Under the pieces are notes generated by a model. The model did no database searches and was not told where the DNA came from. It saw nothing but the letters and a program-made list of their open reading frames with translations. This document shows, piece by piece, positions 1 through 11,424 of a DNA stretch of 64,000 nucleotides. Each line of letters opens with the position of its first letter. Position 1 is the first letter of the stretch. Origin of the DNA: Actinernus sp. WN-2022 (Eukaryota > Cnidaria > Anthozoa > Actiniaria > Actinernidae); the NCBI GenBank assembly GCA_030867875.1, contig JAOWCC010000655.1, positions 3,945,083 through 4,009,082 on the forward strand, in the 5' to 3' direction. A program made the translations under genes and the position numbers.

Positions 1-281
1 TAACGGCAGATAGTTGGCGAGGGGTACAGTCCTGAGTCAACTATCAAAGTCGATAGAAACCAAGTCAAATTGTTTTAGCATAATCAAGCCACCGTTCGAT
101 CAACTTAGGGATCGAGAAAACCGTGACAAAATCTCGCACAAAAATATAATTTCTAAGTGATTTTTGTCTGCAGCGCGTGCACGGTTGACTATCGAGCGAT
201 AGACGATGCCTGGCTAGCCAATCAGATGGCGAGTTTCCCAACAGACGGCGGCCGGGTTATGCTAATTATAAAGATACCAAC

Positions 282-470
282 CTTGAACCGCAGACGACTG
301 TTAGTCTGGAATTCGATATCAAGTCTAACATCTTCGGTATCATTCCCATACAATGATGTGTAGTTAAGTCGCTTCAGAGTGACGCGATAACCCAGAATGG
401 TCTTTGCGGCTTCTCCAACCATTTTGTAACCAGCTCTGAAGTTTTCGGGATAAAAACACCAGGGTACTCC
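282..470 (-). CDS. Exon 2 of the GH31 alpha-glucosidase: end of trefoil domain and N-terminal beta-sandwich
   Basis: On the minus strand an acceptor (TTTTCACAACAG) is followed in phase 0 by GVPWCFYPENFRAGY, the second half of a trefoil domain. The next stretch, GYRVTLKRLNYTS then DVRLDIEFQTNSRLRFK, resembles the GAA segment in which a strand-rich domain (GYTATL..., TLRLDV..., NRLHF) follows the trefoil. I place the donor at AAG|GTTGGT, which keeps phase 0. An alternative GTATCT donor three bases downstream of that GTTG would give phase 1. As I recall it, human GAA also has a phase-0 junction right after NRLHFT. The sequence joins in frame to the exon at 6663-6854 across a 6.2 kb intron, and the rest of the gene is off the window. 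Confidence 0.8.
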
Positions 471-852
471 CTGTTGTGAAAATTAAGGAACATTATGGTT
501 CTATCGTATTAACTCTGAGGACTTATCTACCTACTTACCTGGTTTTCAAGTAACATTTGATTTGCTAAAGCTTTAAGGCATTGGGTTTAATTGTTGCAGG
601 TGTTAGCGTATGGTTCAATTTCTTGCCCGAAATGTTTCAGGCGTAGAAGTGGATTGCAGACGTAACCCTAGGGAGCAATTTCACCATTGCCGGCATTTTT
701 CGCGAAATGTTTCACTGTGTGTCCGTACTTTCGTCGTAAATAACTGAAATCTGAAGATAATTCCATGCATGACATTTTGGAGGAGAGTAACTTCGAAGAA
801 AGCAGATTATGAAATCATCTTGACAAATGCACGAAACTTTGAACAACGGCCT

Positions 853-1070
853 CACTGGTTCGTTCAGTTGGTAGAGCACGATCTAGAGTGCGGGAGAGAG
901 TGGGTTCACTGGTTCGCTCAGTTGATAGAGCACGATCTAGAGTGCGGGAGGGAGTGGGTTCACTGGTTCGCTCAGTTGGTAGAGCACGATCTAGAGTGCG
1001 GGAGAGAGTGGGTTCACTGGTTCGCTCAGTTGGTAGAGCACGGTCAAGAGTGCGGGAGCTCCTGCGGTAG
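853..1070 (+). repeat. 54-bp tandem repeat (4 units) derived from a tRNA-like SINE head
   Basis: Units begin at 853, 907, 961 and 1015 with CACTGGTTCG. Each contains GCTCAGTTGGTAGAGCA, which matches a tRNA D-arm / Pol III A box and closely resembles the 5' head of the SINE at 8551. There is no B box in the unit. Because 54 is a multiple of three, several frames stay open by periodicity, so those ORFs are not evidence of a gene. Confidence 0.85.
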
Positions 1071-2843
1071 TCCATTAGAAATCAGCGAGCAATTCCAAAA
1101 AAGCATTGAGCAAGGAAAAATAGGCGCCCAAAACAAAATCCTACACGCACTTTCTTACCAAAAATAATTCGTGCAAGGGAACATCGGCGGTTCCAGGAAA
1201 ATTACAGTGTGAAAAAAATTCCTGCAAAGCTCGTGTAGTCCAAACGAAATCTAGTCTCCTTCGCAGCCGTTGTTAGGGTCGTCACGCAAACGCTAGCGCC
1301 ACTAACGGTTACTTACACCAGCCAGACATTCTCATTCCAACCGCATGGCCAATCAGAATTCAGCAAACCACTCGCGCCAGAACCTTCTGGGGGGAAATCT
1401 TGGAAATCAAATATCAATCTTACTTCCACGTCATCCATTGTCATTAATGTGCCAACCAGAGATCTATTGGCTCCTGGCACAAATCGGCCTTTGAAATCAT
1501 GAAAGCATAACAATTGTACTGTTTATCAACACGAAGTATCGCTATATAGTCGCTAAATTTGAAAAAAATTGATATGAAATCGGTTCAAATAGCTTCCTAT
1601 ACATTCTGTTCTTAGTCTTTCTCAAGAAAGCGGGGGTTTCTTGGTGTAGCAAGGCACCACATGACGTCATTCTTTCCCTCTCTTGTATATTCATTGAAAA
1701 GCACCAAATGACATCACGTGTGTTGAGTATAGTGATACACTAGCACAAGAGGAAGACCTTTCCCAATAATTCCAAGTCTATAGTCGTTGTCCCACTGTCC
1801 CGGGACAACGGGACAACCATTCTTTATGCATACTAATGAGTATAGCTGAGAGGCCGGGACAACGGGACAACCACTTCGTCGAAATAATTCTAAGTCTCAA
1901 GTCGTTGTCCCACTGTCCCTGGACAGCGGGACAACCATTATTTATGCATACTAATGAGTATAGCTGAGAGACCGGGACAACGGGGCAACCACTTTGACGA
2001 AATAATTCTAAGTACGAAATCTGCTCTAGCTGGGAAACCGGAATTGGTATGGTGTGGTGTGGAGTTGGAACGCAGGTTCACACAAACGGCTGGTAATCGA
2101 GCCTAGTACTTTTATATATGATGATGCATTCACGAACTTTAATGGTTCTGGATTTCGCTTGCCTCACGTCTACAACGTAAACTTTGCACTCAATTCAACT
2201 CATTCGCAATTTTAGAGGTTTGTCGTTACCAAAGGTTTCTTAATAAAGCGCGTGAAAGTTTATATAAGCTTAAACCTGTCCAGCTGCCTCCTACTATATA
2301 CTATACTCGCTACTCGATCGCGAGGTTTTGTTAATAGTTTTCCAATTACACGGGATATATTAAGTACTGAATTATTCGTGAACTTAGATGACATTCAAAA
2401 TACCTACGAGAAAGAGTGGAGAGATTTTGCCATTTCCACGCCGCCGCCATGTGCACTGCCACACTGAAGACAGGCCTCCTGCTAAGAAAGCACGTCTAGC
2501 AAACTGAACATTACCACGGGCGTAGCCAGCCATTTTACCCTTTTAGCCCCGAAGGTAGAAGCCAAACAAGCGCTGAAGGCGCGAGCTCCTAGAGGGGCCT
2601 GGGAATTTTTTTGAAATTTCAAGCTCTGAAACGCTATTTCCAGCGTTTTCGATGCAATATTCCTCGTCATAATTATATGTTGGGGGTCGATTAAATAGTG
2701 CAGTGGATAGCGTATTTGCCGTGCTCACGTAAGGGTTAGAGTTGAGTTTCTAATAAAAGTTATACAAAAATATCGCTGCCACAGCAAAACAAAAAAAAAT
2801 CACCAAAATTCTTGTTAAGCCCGGGCTTAACTTAATTGAGTTA

Positions 2844-2988
2844 CAGTAGAATCACGTTAACTCGCCACGCAATAACAAAGGCAATTTCCGCTGGTTTGTT
2901 TTTTAAAACAGCAGATTCTCGCTAAACTCTCGGTAACTTGCCTTCTGTTTTTTTAATTACTTCCCCTTGTTGTTAACGGATTCTACTG
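2844..2988. mobile_element. pogo/Tigger-like MITE (145 bp)
   Basis: The ends CAGTAGAATCACGTTAA and TTAACGGATTCTACTG are imperfect inverted repeats flanked by TA on both sides (2842-2843, 2989-2990). CAGT-ends with a TA duplication are characteristic of the pogo/Tigger branch of Tc1-mariner. There is no coding capacity. Confidence 0.7.
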
Positions 2989-4553
2989 TATTCGCAACAT
3001 TATTTTTTTAGAAGTTAAAACAAAAATCATCACAGAATCTGTTTAGTGACAAAGCCATTCGGTTATTTATCTCGGTGAAGCAAGTTAGGTCCAGTAACCA
3101 ACTGTAACCAGTTCCAGTTCGCGGTCAATTCCGACATTTTGAAACGGGTGCAAACATGGCGCGAAATACAGTGTTTGTATGGGAATCCGGTGCCAAATAA
3201 TTTCCATAAAATAGAATTTCTGAAATATTGACTGTCTGCAAACTTTATAAGATACCAGGTAAAAGATGAACTGATAATATAATAAATACATATTATTAGG
3301 AGCATTATACTGCGACTCAATGCTTTCAGTTACAGATAACTATAAAAAATATTACAACTATGTACATCAACTTGAGAATGTGGATAAATTATACATAAAA
3401 TAGAGTTTCTATGGTACATAAAATAATCAATTACAGCAGGAAATGTCACTTAGGAAAATATTTGTTGATAGTTTGGATTTGAATTGTGCTAATGAGTTAA
3501 GTGTTCTCAAAGTAAGTTCCAGAGCCTAGGAGCCACAACTGAAAACGCTCTGTCACCATAGTTACAAGTACGTGATCTGTAAGGACACGATTAGGCTGAT
3601 AGAACTCTAAGAGTTCCGCGATATATGCAGGTGCTAGACCGTGTAGAGCGCCCTCCCTCAAATAAGTGCCCCCCTCGATTAAGCGTCCCCCTTGTGCACG
3701 ATATTCGAAATAAGCGCACCCCTCGATTTAGCCCCCCCCCCCCTTTCCCGGTACCGTACGGTACAGTAAAAGATTAACAGAAGATGACATTACTTGCGTT
3801 TTATTGAAAAGTTACGGCATGTTTCTATACGTATAAGTAAAGCTTTTTTGGTGATAAGTTTCTTTTCATCACCTAATTAGTGAGGACGATGAAGATGATG
3901 ACGATTTGGATATTACCGAATCTAGTGACTGAATACAATACCGTTATACTGAACGTACCTGAAGTAGTTACCGTATTGCAGCAATCCAGACTGTGAAAAA
4001 CGTTATTGTTAATTGTTTATAACTTCAATTTTTTTCATTTCAAATACTGTTATCGCGCAACATAAATATTTCCGAGTTCAAATCACGTTTTTTTATATTA
4101 AGCGCCCCCGTACGGCAAGAGACTTCGTCAAAGTGCACGTGGTTGTCCCGTTGTCCCGGTCTCTCAGCTATACTCATTAGTATACATACAATTTTGTTGT
4201 CCCGTTGTCCAGGGACAGTGGGACAACGACTTGAGACTTAGAATTATTTCGACGAAGTGGTTGTCCCGTTGTCCCGGCCTCTCAGCTATACTCATTAGTA
4301 TGCATAAAGAATGGTTGTCCCGTTGTCCCGGGACAGTGGGACAACGACTAGAGACTTATAATTATTGGGAAAGGTCTTCCTCTTGTGTTGGTGGATCACT
4401 ATACTCAACACACGTGATGTCATTTGGTGCTTTTCAATGAATATTAAAGAGAGGGAAAGAATGACGTCATGTGGTGCCTTGCTACACCAAGAAACCCCCA
4501 AGAAAGCAGATATAGTTTTGGTTTGATGCTGTACTGAACCGTTGCTAATTACG

Positions 4554-4858
4554 CTATATCATTATGACGTCACGGCTTGTTTATGAGGGGGACAGAATCG
4601 ACTTGAACAATAGAATTTTGAACTAAATCTGCTCTGCTGAGGAAAACTTAACTTCGAATTGTCTGGTTTCCAGATATCAGCTGTATCAATGTTTATCCCA
4701 CACTATTTACCTTATTTGGTGGCTGTTACCGCTATTCTACGTTCTACAAAATGCATTTGATAGCGATTTCCTATGTTGCTGTTTTGTCCCCCTCCCACGA
4801 CCGTGATCCTTAGCGTTTAAACAATAGATTGTTTTGATTTGACGTCATAATGATATAG
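4554..4858. mobile_element. CTATATC-type MITE, copy 1 (305 bp)
   Basis: It has terminal inverted repeats CTATATCATTATGACGTCA and the complement at the other end. The whole body is the reverse complement of a second copy at 24163-24472, including the interior GGGGGACAGAATCGACTTG and ATGCATTTGATAGCGATTTC stretches. It is non-coding. Each end carries a TGACGTCA palindrome (CRE consensus) or near-match. Confidence 0.85.
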
Positions 4859-6277
4859 GTCAATTAACTCATATCATGTTACGTTATAACTGTCTTGATT
4901 GACAAACTATCGGGAATGGTATGTCTGACTCGTGGAAGCAGCCGTTGGTGGGGCTAGCGTTTACGTAACGATCCTAAGAACGGCTGCGAAGGAGATAGAT
5001 AGATGCCTTTATTTATTCAGGGTACTCCAAAGACTAAAATAAATCGTGCAGAGTTGAAAGGACCAAAAAAAGTAAAAATTACCACCCCCTCCCCTGATTT
5101 CTAATGGTCCAGATTCATATTCATTTATTTTGCACTATTTTTCCTTTTTCTGAATAAAATTTACAAATATGTATAGGGAAAAGGAATGATAATATAAGCT
5201 ATTAAAATTAATAAGCTAGGTTAGATGTGCGTCGTGGTCAAAGTAGCCGCTAGGCTTTCGAGTTGATCACTACCATAAATTAGGTATAATAGTCGAGATT
5301 TTTCCCCATATTCCTTTATCAATGCAAAGATAGCTCAAGAAAGTTACCAGTTGTCAGATAAAAATCATTTGGTTCTATTAATTTGAAGACAAAAAACATA
5401 GCAACATTTTGTTTACGATCCTTTTAGCAGCAATTTCGTATGTAAACTGAATGAAGTCTGTTTGCATAATTTTATGCAGAGTAAATGCGGTTTTGTTTAA
5501 AATTGAAGAGAATACGCAATACCGTGTCACCAGAGCTATAACATTTCCTGTAATTACGCAAGAGCTCGAAAAAGAGTCACAAAAACCTAGTTTGGGTGAG
5601 CGGTAAATTCTATATTTCGATATTTCGGATTGCAAGCAAGAATTCGTTTACAATCACTCAAGTCTCTGTCAAAGGCTTGCTTGTACCCATCCCGCGCCTT
5701 TTTGATTCGTAACTACATTATCGGCCTGTAGCTAGCGAGGGGGTGTGGGATTTATTCGCGGGCGGAATGCGAGGTAAATAAATCCCATACTGTGGAAGGC
5801 CAATATAATGCTTACTTTGACAATGGCGAGGTTTTCTCATTACACGCAATAACATTATTTTTTCAGTTTCATAAATCGTTGGAATCATTCTTTGCCTTGT
5901 ACATTAATTGTTGCATAAAATTATATATACTGAGTGTCCACAATGTTTTACTATTTTCTCTCGGAAATTTTAACTAATGTAGTATGGTGGACAGAGGACT
6001 AGAAACATGCAAGAGAGTGAGGGTTCGAGTTCCGACTCGTAACACATGTCGTTTTTTTTCATCTTCTCCTTCCAAGTTACTACAAGGAAATGCGTGAGTG
6101 AATAATTCGAGGGGAATATACACTAAAATGCAAGGAGAATATATATTTAATCATTGTAAAAATGCAAGGGGAATATATATTCCCTCGCAAATTAAAGAAC
6201 GAAGGATCTGACTCCCCCGAAAGAACAAAGAAAACAGAGCCATGTGGAAAATAACTGACTAGGATCCTGAACTGTGA

Positions 6278-6407
6278 TACCCTGGGTACCAGAGGTTCTA
6301 CTCGGCCCTGAGCTCTACTAAAAGCCAAAGTTTAGGATCGACGTTCTCCCAGCCTTCTCGTCGATCCTAAACTTTGGCTTAGATCGATCAATCTGGCACC
6401 CAGGGTA
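6278..6407. mobile_element. 130-bp hairpin MITE, TACCCTGGG ends
   Basis: The ends TACCCTGGGTACCAGA and TCTGGCACCCAGGGTA are inverted repeats. The flanks GAACTGTGA (6269-6277) and GAACTGTAA (6408-6416) agree at 8 of 9 bases, suggesting a 9-bp target duplication. In the middle, 6322-6343 is perfectly complementary to 6359-6380 (22 bp stem, 15-nt loop). The element lies in the GH31 gene's first intron. Confidence 0.75.
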
Positions 6408-6662
6408 GAACTGTAATGTTATCGCTACGAAACTGGTACGGTGACAGAGAAGGTTATAAAGTTAAACTACAATTAAGGCTAGCGAAATTACCATTTTGGT
6501 ACTCGTTTGTGCAAAGTTTTACGAATAATAAATACATTGATCATATTACTAAATGCAAGAGAAAGAACAAATCCTTCATCTTATCCTAATCTTATTATGT
6601 TCAGTTATAAAAGGACAGTTCAGCTTGTTCGTAGTTTTGATGTTTATCGGCTTAGATCGTAC

Positions 6663-6854
6663 CTTTGTGTCTGATTCTTTCCACGTACAGCCCCTGGCCT
6701 CGCAGACGGTCTGATTGCCCTGCTCGGGAAGGCATTCAAACCTGGCATCGTCAGCCAATGCAGCAGCTATCCCAAGCAAAGTGCTGCAGAGCGCTACCGA
6801 AACACACCACATAGCCATGCCAGTCATTCTGCTAACAGCTTTAATTGTTGCCAA
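6663..6854 (-). CDS. Exon 1 of a GH31 alpha-glucosidase (lysosomal GAA / maltase-like): signal peptide and start of trefoil domain
   Basis: The exon encodes exactly 64 codons (phase 0) and ends at an AAG|GTACGA donor. Residues ~12-35 form a hydrophobic signal peptide or signal anchor ending in AALADDARFEC. Then comes the first half of a P-type trefoil domain with Cys spacing C-x9-C-x4-C (CLPEQGNQTVC, EARGCTW). The domain is completed by the exon at 282-470, which supplies the typical PWCFYP ending. In GAA, MGAM and SI the trefoil sits just before the GH31 catalytic region, which here lies beyond the left edge. The family hydrolyses terminal alpha-glucosyl bonds of glycogen or maltose in lysosome or gut lumen. 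I chose this Met because the signal peptide follows it at the usual distance. Alternative: another secreted trefoil protein, but exon 2 favours GH31. Confidence 0.8.
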
Positions 6855-8550
6855 ACATGAAATATAATCCGAGTCAGGGGCTCAGTTCTCCTTTGTAGTG
6901 AAGTGTCAATTGGGCCAGACGGCAGGAAACGCTACAGCAAAGTAGTTGCGGAAATTATAAAATATATAAGACTAAGATCGTAACTCAATATAATTAGTGA
7001 TGAACAATTGAATAATCCACAAAAGTGCTCAGGTTAATTACGCTATGACAACGTTATTGTCAGTTAGGTGCTAAGCAGATAAAATTAATAATTGGATAAC
7101 TAAATAATTACTAATGATAATTATGTTAATTTTTGAGTATTTTTAGTAGAATTATGGTCCATTTTTATACTTAAGTGTGGGCTTCCTGTGGTGTGTCCCA
7201 GAATGACAATTGTGACCTTAGCCCCCTCTCCACATCAGCTTCTTCAAAAATCTTGTAAAGACTCAAACAGATTGGCTATGGCACTGAAACATTACACATC
7301 TCACAAAAGCTTTTTTCTAGTATAAGAAAACCAAAGACGTAGTCACATACTCTAAATTAATGGCTGTTTTTCTTTTCACCGTTAAGTTCCTGCATCCCGT
7401 GTGGAGGGGAGTAGGGATAGTTTGTTGTTTTTCCTTCGATTGAACTGGTTAAGTGCTGGCCGAACGCTTGGCTGCATCTTTGGATCGGATAAATATCTCC
7501 AAAAAACCCTAAAGCTCGTTGTAAAACTGCCACATAAGCTGCTTTCAAGGTAGGTACAATATACTTCTCTTATCCGTAAAGTGTTCATTTCAAAATAAGG
7601 GTTTTATAAGACACTTTTAGCGGTTTATTTGGCGAGTATTATGCCGAACGGCACAACACGAAAGCATCGAGTGAGAAAAAGAAACTAAAAAGTTGATTTC
7701 TTATTCGTATACTTTTATTACTTCCCTTATTCTGTTTTGAATCGATCGAGTTGATTCTTAAACTTTTGCCATTAACATGAATATCATTGAAAAGAAGGAT
7801 TTTGAATTGTTGATATCGAAATGGCTGACATCCAACACGAAAATAATACAGTATGATATTGTCAACTGTTTTGCATTTACATCAGACAGGACTCTTTATC
7901 GTCTGTTTACTCTGCTGTTCGTCTTCTATTGGTTTATTAGCTGTTGTTTTGTATGTATTTATTTCTCCTCCTGCCATCATCCAACAGAGAAAATTAAATT
8001 TAAAGTAGATTCTGTAGTCCGTGCAGTTTAAATATTTTTGGTGTAAAAATCTGTCACACATTAATTTATAGGCTTACGTAAAATTTCAGTTCAGACGAAG
8101 TCAGCATCAAAATATGTTGCTGATGAGCATTATAATTGTATTTTAATAGTTACGTTGTTGTACGTGTACCGACCGTTTCGTAGGTGCATGTATTTATTAT
8201 ATAAGCTGATAGAAAGAAATGGTTAAGTTCTGAGTGTGCTATATAATATATGCTTATAGATTTATATGTAAAGTGAGCATAATCTATAAGCATTGTACTG
8301 TATATATATATTATTTTATACTGTGGAATACGGTTTGAAGGTATATCATGTAACCTTGAAATGATTTTAAATATTGACACTGATCAATATACTTTAAAAC
8401 TTATACAAATGTATAAAATTAACATAGAACCCAATGTATTTTTTGAGCATTTTAACTGATTATGTTAAACACAAGCTAGTGCAAATTATAATACAGGGCC
8501 AATATATTATACTGCAGGTGGTATAATAATAACACCAGAGGTTTTTTCCA
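6855..8550. other. Upstream region of the GH31 gene; no gene recognised
   Basis: This AT-rich sequence lies 5' of the minus-strand glucosidase exon 1, so the promoter should be here. A TATA-like stretch AAATATATAAG at about 6960-6970 lies ~110 bp upstream of the start codon, which is suggestive only. Small ORFs, including the 84-codon one at 7777-8031, show no family features I recognise. A purine/pyrimidine-poor AT tract runs to 8550. Confidence 0.4.
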
Positions 8551-8800
8551 CCTCACTGGTTAGCTCAGTTGCAGGTAGAGCATGGTCTGGAGTGTGGGAG
8601 GTTGGGGGTTTGAATCCCGGCTGTGTCTTAATGGGCAGGGACATTTATATGCCGTTGGTATTCTCTCCTACTTCTAGTCAGTATTTGAAGGGCACATGAA
8701 AGAACCTGTTGTACTACTCGAAAAAGAGAAGGGGATAATTGTCACCTGGTACAGCAGCCTGGCCAATTGTATAAATATGCATGGCCATTAATTAGTATTA
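8551..8800 (+). mobile_element. tRNA-derived SINE
   Basis: A Pol III A box (TGGTTAGCTCAGTTGCAGG, about 8557-8575) is followed at tRNA-like spacing by a B box (GGGTTTGAATCCCGG, 8606-8620). A non-tRNA body runs to an AT-rich tail near 8800. The tRNA part lacks a proper cloverleaf and anticodon, so it is not a functional tRNA gene. The end is approximate. Confidence 0.75.
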
Positions 8801-9353
8801 TTGTGGAAGCTGCTGTTTGAGAACATTCTGACCACAGGGTAAATATGTGGTTGTTTAAGGTTATCATACAGTGTACAGGTCAAACTGCACTGTAATGACA
8901 TGAAAACAGAGAGCTTTTTTGTCCATATGAACTTTATTTAGTAAATACTTGTACATCATATATTATATACAATGTACATTGTAGGTACATGCATATACAA
9001 TGTTTGTGTGTGTAACACTGTTAGTTGTTTTGTCATCCGGGCTTGCCTCAAGTTATATGAAAAGTTATTTTGAAATTTAATAACAATTAGATACTCATTG
9101 TCTCAATTCAGTGTGGTATAGAAAATGCTTATTAATTAATTGGTTATTACTTTATTAATGACACATACTGGTAATTTAATATCAGAAAATTCCTACATAA
9201 ATCTACTAACCAAACAAGAAAAGGATATTATTTTGTACATACATGTACATGTAGAAATATGTTGGCTTCTGGTTGGTGTAATAATTAATTAGAACTTCTG
9301 ATCCTTTCTGGCACTGCTAAGTTTCTTAATGTTAATAATTATGAACTTCAAGT

Positions 9354-9678
9354 TAAGGGAATAGGTCAAAACAATGGATTTCGAATGGGACCCAGTTTTG
9401 TCAGGGAGGTGGTGGGTAATACCCCCTACCCCTTTTTTCGAGGGTGATTTTCTCGCGTTGTAAAATAGGGATACGTGATTTTAATGCAGACACACGTTCT
9501 TCTCTGCCTGTAGAAACTAGAAATGTAGTTACTTCTTCAATAAGTATTTTATTCAAGAAGATATTTGTGGTCAAAAATCTAGATTTTGCCAAAATAGGTG
9601 GTGGGTTCCGGGTACAACCCCCCTTCCATCAAAATTGGGTCCCGCCAGAGTACCATTGTTTTGACCTCTTCCCTTGAA
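9354..9678. mobile_element. Foldback/MITE element (325 bp)
   Basis: The left end TTAAGGGAATAGGTCAAAAC and the right end GTTTTGACCTCTTCCCTTGAA are inverted repeats, and similarity continues inward through AATGG...GGGACCCA for ~55 bp. There is no coding potential. The nearby 9680-10300 stretch shows only simple AT-rich sequence. Confidence 0.7.
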
Positions 9679-10439
9679 GAAAGAATGGCCCCAAATATAA
9701 ACTATTTTTTACAAGGATATTAGGGACCAATATTTTTTATCAAGACTTGGTGGCAAGTGGAGTCTTTGTTTGTTGATGTAGCCTCTGACAACGACGTTGC
9801 ATGAAAAGTCAACGGCAAGGGTGTAATGTATAAAAGCAACTCCAGCAAAATTCAGGCTGCCAACAATGTTGCAAGTTTTTTTAACTCAAGATAATTAAAA
9901 AACTTGCAACAATCTTGTTGCCACAATGAAGATTGCACTAAATATCACGCAGCACACTGTGTTACACTACGTTGACTTGTTGCATGAAAAATCGCCGTTA
10001 AAAATCGTCGCATGAACCACATTACCTTTTACTCTGTTGAAATCAGAACCACAGGGAACCCAATACAAAAAATAATTGGAACCATGGGGAGCCTAATTCA
10101 GAGACTGGGAATTTAAGAGTGTTGACCTGTACACATGTAATGTACATGCTAACTAATGCTATACATGTACATTAACATAGAATTTGATATATTGTTTGAA
10201 TTTAGACTAGTTGTTGAATTTATTGGTTGTCAGTGTCTATGGTTGTCAGTGCCTGTACTTGTAAGCTCCTTGGGTTTTTCTCACTGAACACCTTCCATAT
10301 GTATGTTGTAGGTTGTTTCTCAATTCAGGTCATTTTTAAACAACCTAGGTCATTTTTAAATAACCTAGGTTATTTTTAAAATATAAATAACCTAGGTCAT
10401 TTTTAAACAACCTAGGTTATTTTTAAAATGACCTAGGTC

Positions 10440-10935
10440 ATTTTAGGGTCTTTTAAATGTAGGGTTAGGGTTTGTATGACTATTGAAGAATTTAAAGTAT
10501 TACATTTCTACGTTGCGACTTAGCTCTAAAAACCCTAAATTAGTGAGCACCCATTGTTGACGGTTAGGGTGTTTTTAAATGTAGGGGTAGGGTTTGGATT
10601 AGTTCACAGGACCATTGAAGAAGCATTATTTAAAAAGCTTAATTTAGTGACTATAGCTCTAAAATCATTGACTTCAAAGTAAGTGAACAGCCCTTGTTGA
10701 CGGTTAGGATTTTTTTAAATACAGGGTTAGGTTTTGGATTAATTAGTTCACAGGACCATTGAAGAAAAGTGCACTTGAAAACACTTGAAAACTTCGCTAA
10801 ATTCTCCATTTAGTTCAGATGTATTTAGACTCGTTCTATTAATGATTTGGGATTTAAAATGGTTAGGGTTTTTTCAAATTTGGGGTTAGGTTTTAGAAGG
10901 TTTGTATGAAAATTCGACAATATGAATAATTAATA
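10440..10935 (+). repeat. Degenerate ~130-160-bp tandem repeats with GGTTAGGG motifs
   Basis: Four imperfect copies each contain GGTTAGGGTTTTTAAA followed by GGGTTAGGTTTTG and then a CATTGAAGAA-type spacer. They look like internal tandem copies within the surrounding TIR element. Confidence 0.55.
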
Positions 10936-11424
10936 TGCTTACACTGAGAAAGCGCCCGATCATTTATCCATTTTTTACGTCTTTTCACATTCTCGGAGTT
11001 CTTTGAAGACAATATAATACAGTTAATGTTAGAGGTGATGCGCTTTCTTTTGTCTTTACTTTCGGTCAGTGATTACTCTAAGTCGGTTCGGTTGACATAG
11101 TTTGTTTCGAAGTACGAGTGGAGCCGTAATAAAGTCAAGAAACAAAGTATTTTTTCTGGATTTAGCTTCCTTATTTCCCCTGATTTGCTGCAGCTTTCAT
11201 AAAAGAACGCAGAGTCAACACATGTTGTTTAATGTCGTCCATACAATGTTTTCGAAAGATGTTTCAAAGTCCGATTTTGTTAGTAGTACGCATGCGCACA
11301 TAACGAGAGGGACTGGGTTCGACGATAAGTCACTTGGAGAATAAATGATGTGTTCAAATCAACAAGCGCTTTCGTGGCGCGCAGTGCGATAATCCACTGG
11401 ATTAATATCTACCAGGCGTTCCTT

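Larger units (their letters stand above)
1252..4997. mobile_element. Composite foldback DNA element with ~57-bp outer and ~350-bp inner inverted repeats
   Basis: The outer arms are inverted copies: TAGTCTCCTTCGCAGCCG from 1252 and its complement ending GGCTGCGAAGGAGATA near 4997. Similarity continues ~57 bp to CCACTAACGG / CCGTTGGTGG. Inside lies a second, longer inverted repeat (about 1625-2012 against 4130-4515) made of GTTGTCCCACTGTCCC-type direct repeats and a shared flank containing CAAGGCACCACATGACGTCA. No transposase is recognisable between the arms. I find no target duplication at these exact ends, so the right edge may be altered. Confidence 0.75.
471..6662 (-). other. Intron 1 of the GH31 glucosidase gene, filled with repeats
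   Basis: This 6.2 kb stretch has no further exon I can recognise. From left to right it holds a tRNA-like 54-bp tandem repeat (853-1070), a composite foldback element (1252-4997) with a pogo-like MITE and a 305-bp MITE inside it, unassigned AT-rich sequence (5000-6270), and a 130-bp hairpin MITE (6278-6407). At 6030-6050 a GGTTCGAGTTCC stretch resembles a Pol III B box but has no convincing A box. Confidence 0.6.

Noticed and set aside
769..1167. 132-codon ORF across the 54-bp repeats (HWFAQLVEHDLECGRE repeated)
   Set aside because: The open frame comes from a repeat period divisible by three; the unit is tRNA/SINE-like and the opposite strand is equally open.
6000..6052. Possible tRNA gene or SINE (GGTTCGAGTTCCGACTC)
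   Set aside because: A B-box-like stretch is present, but no acceptable A box or cloverleaf could be drawn.
10440..10935. Telomere-like TTAGGG motifs
   Set aside because: Only isolated GGTTAGGG copies at ~130-160-bp spacing inside a TIR element, with no (TTAGGG)n array.
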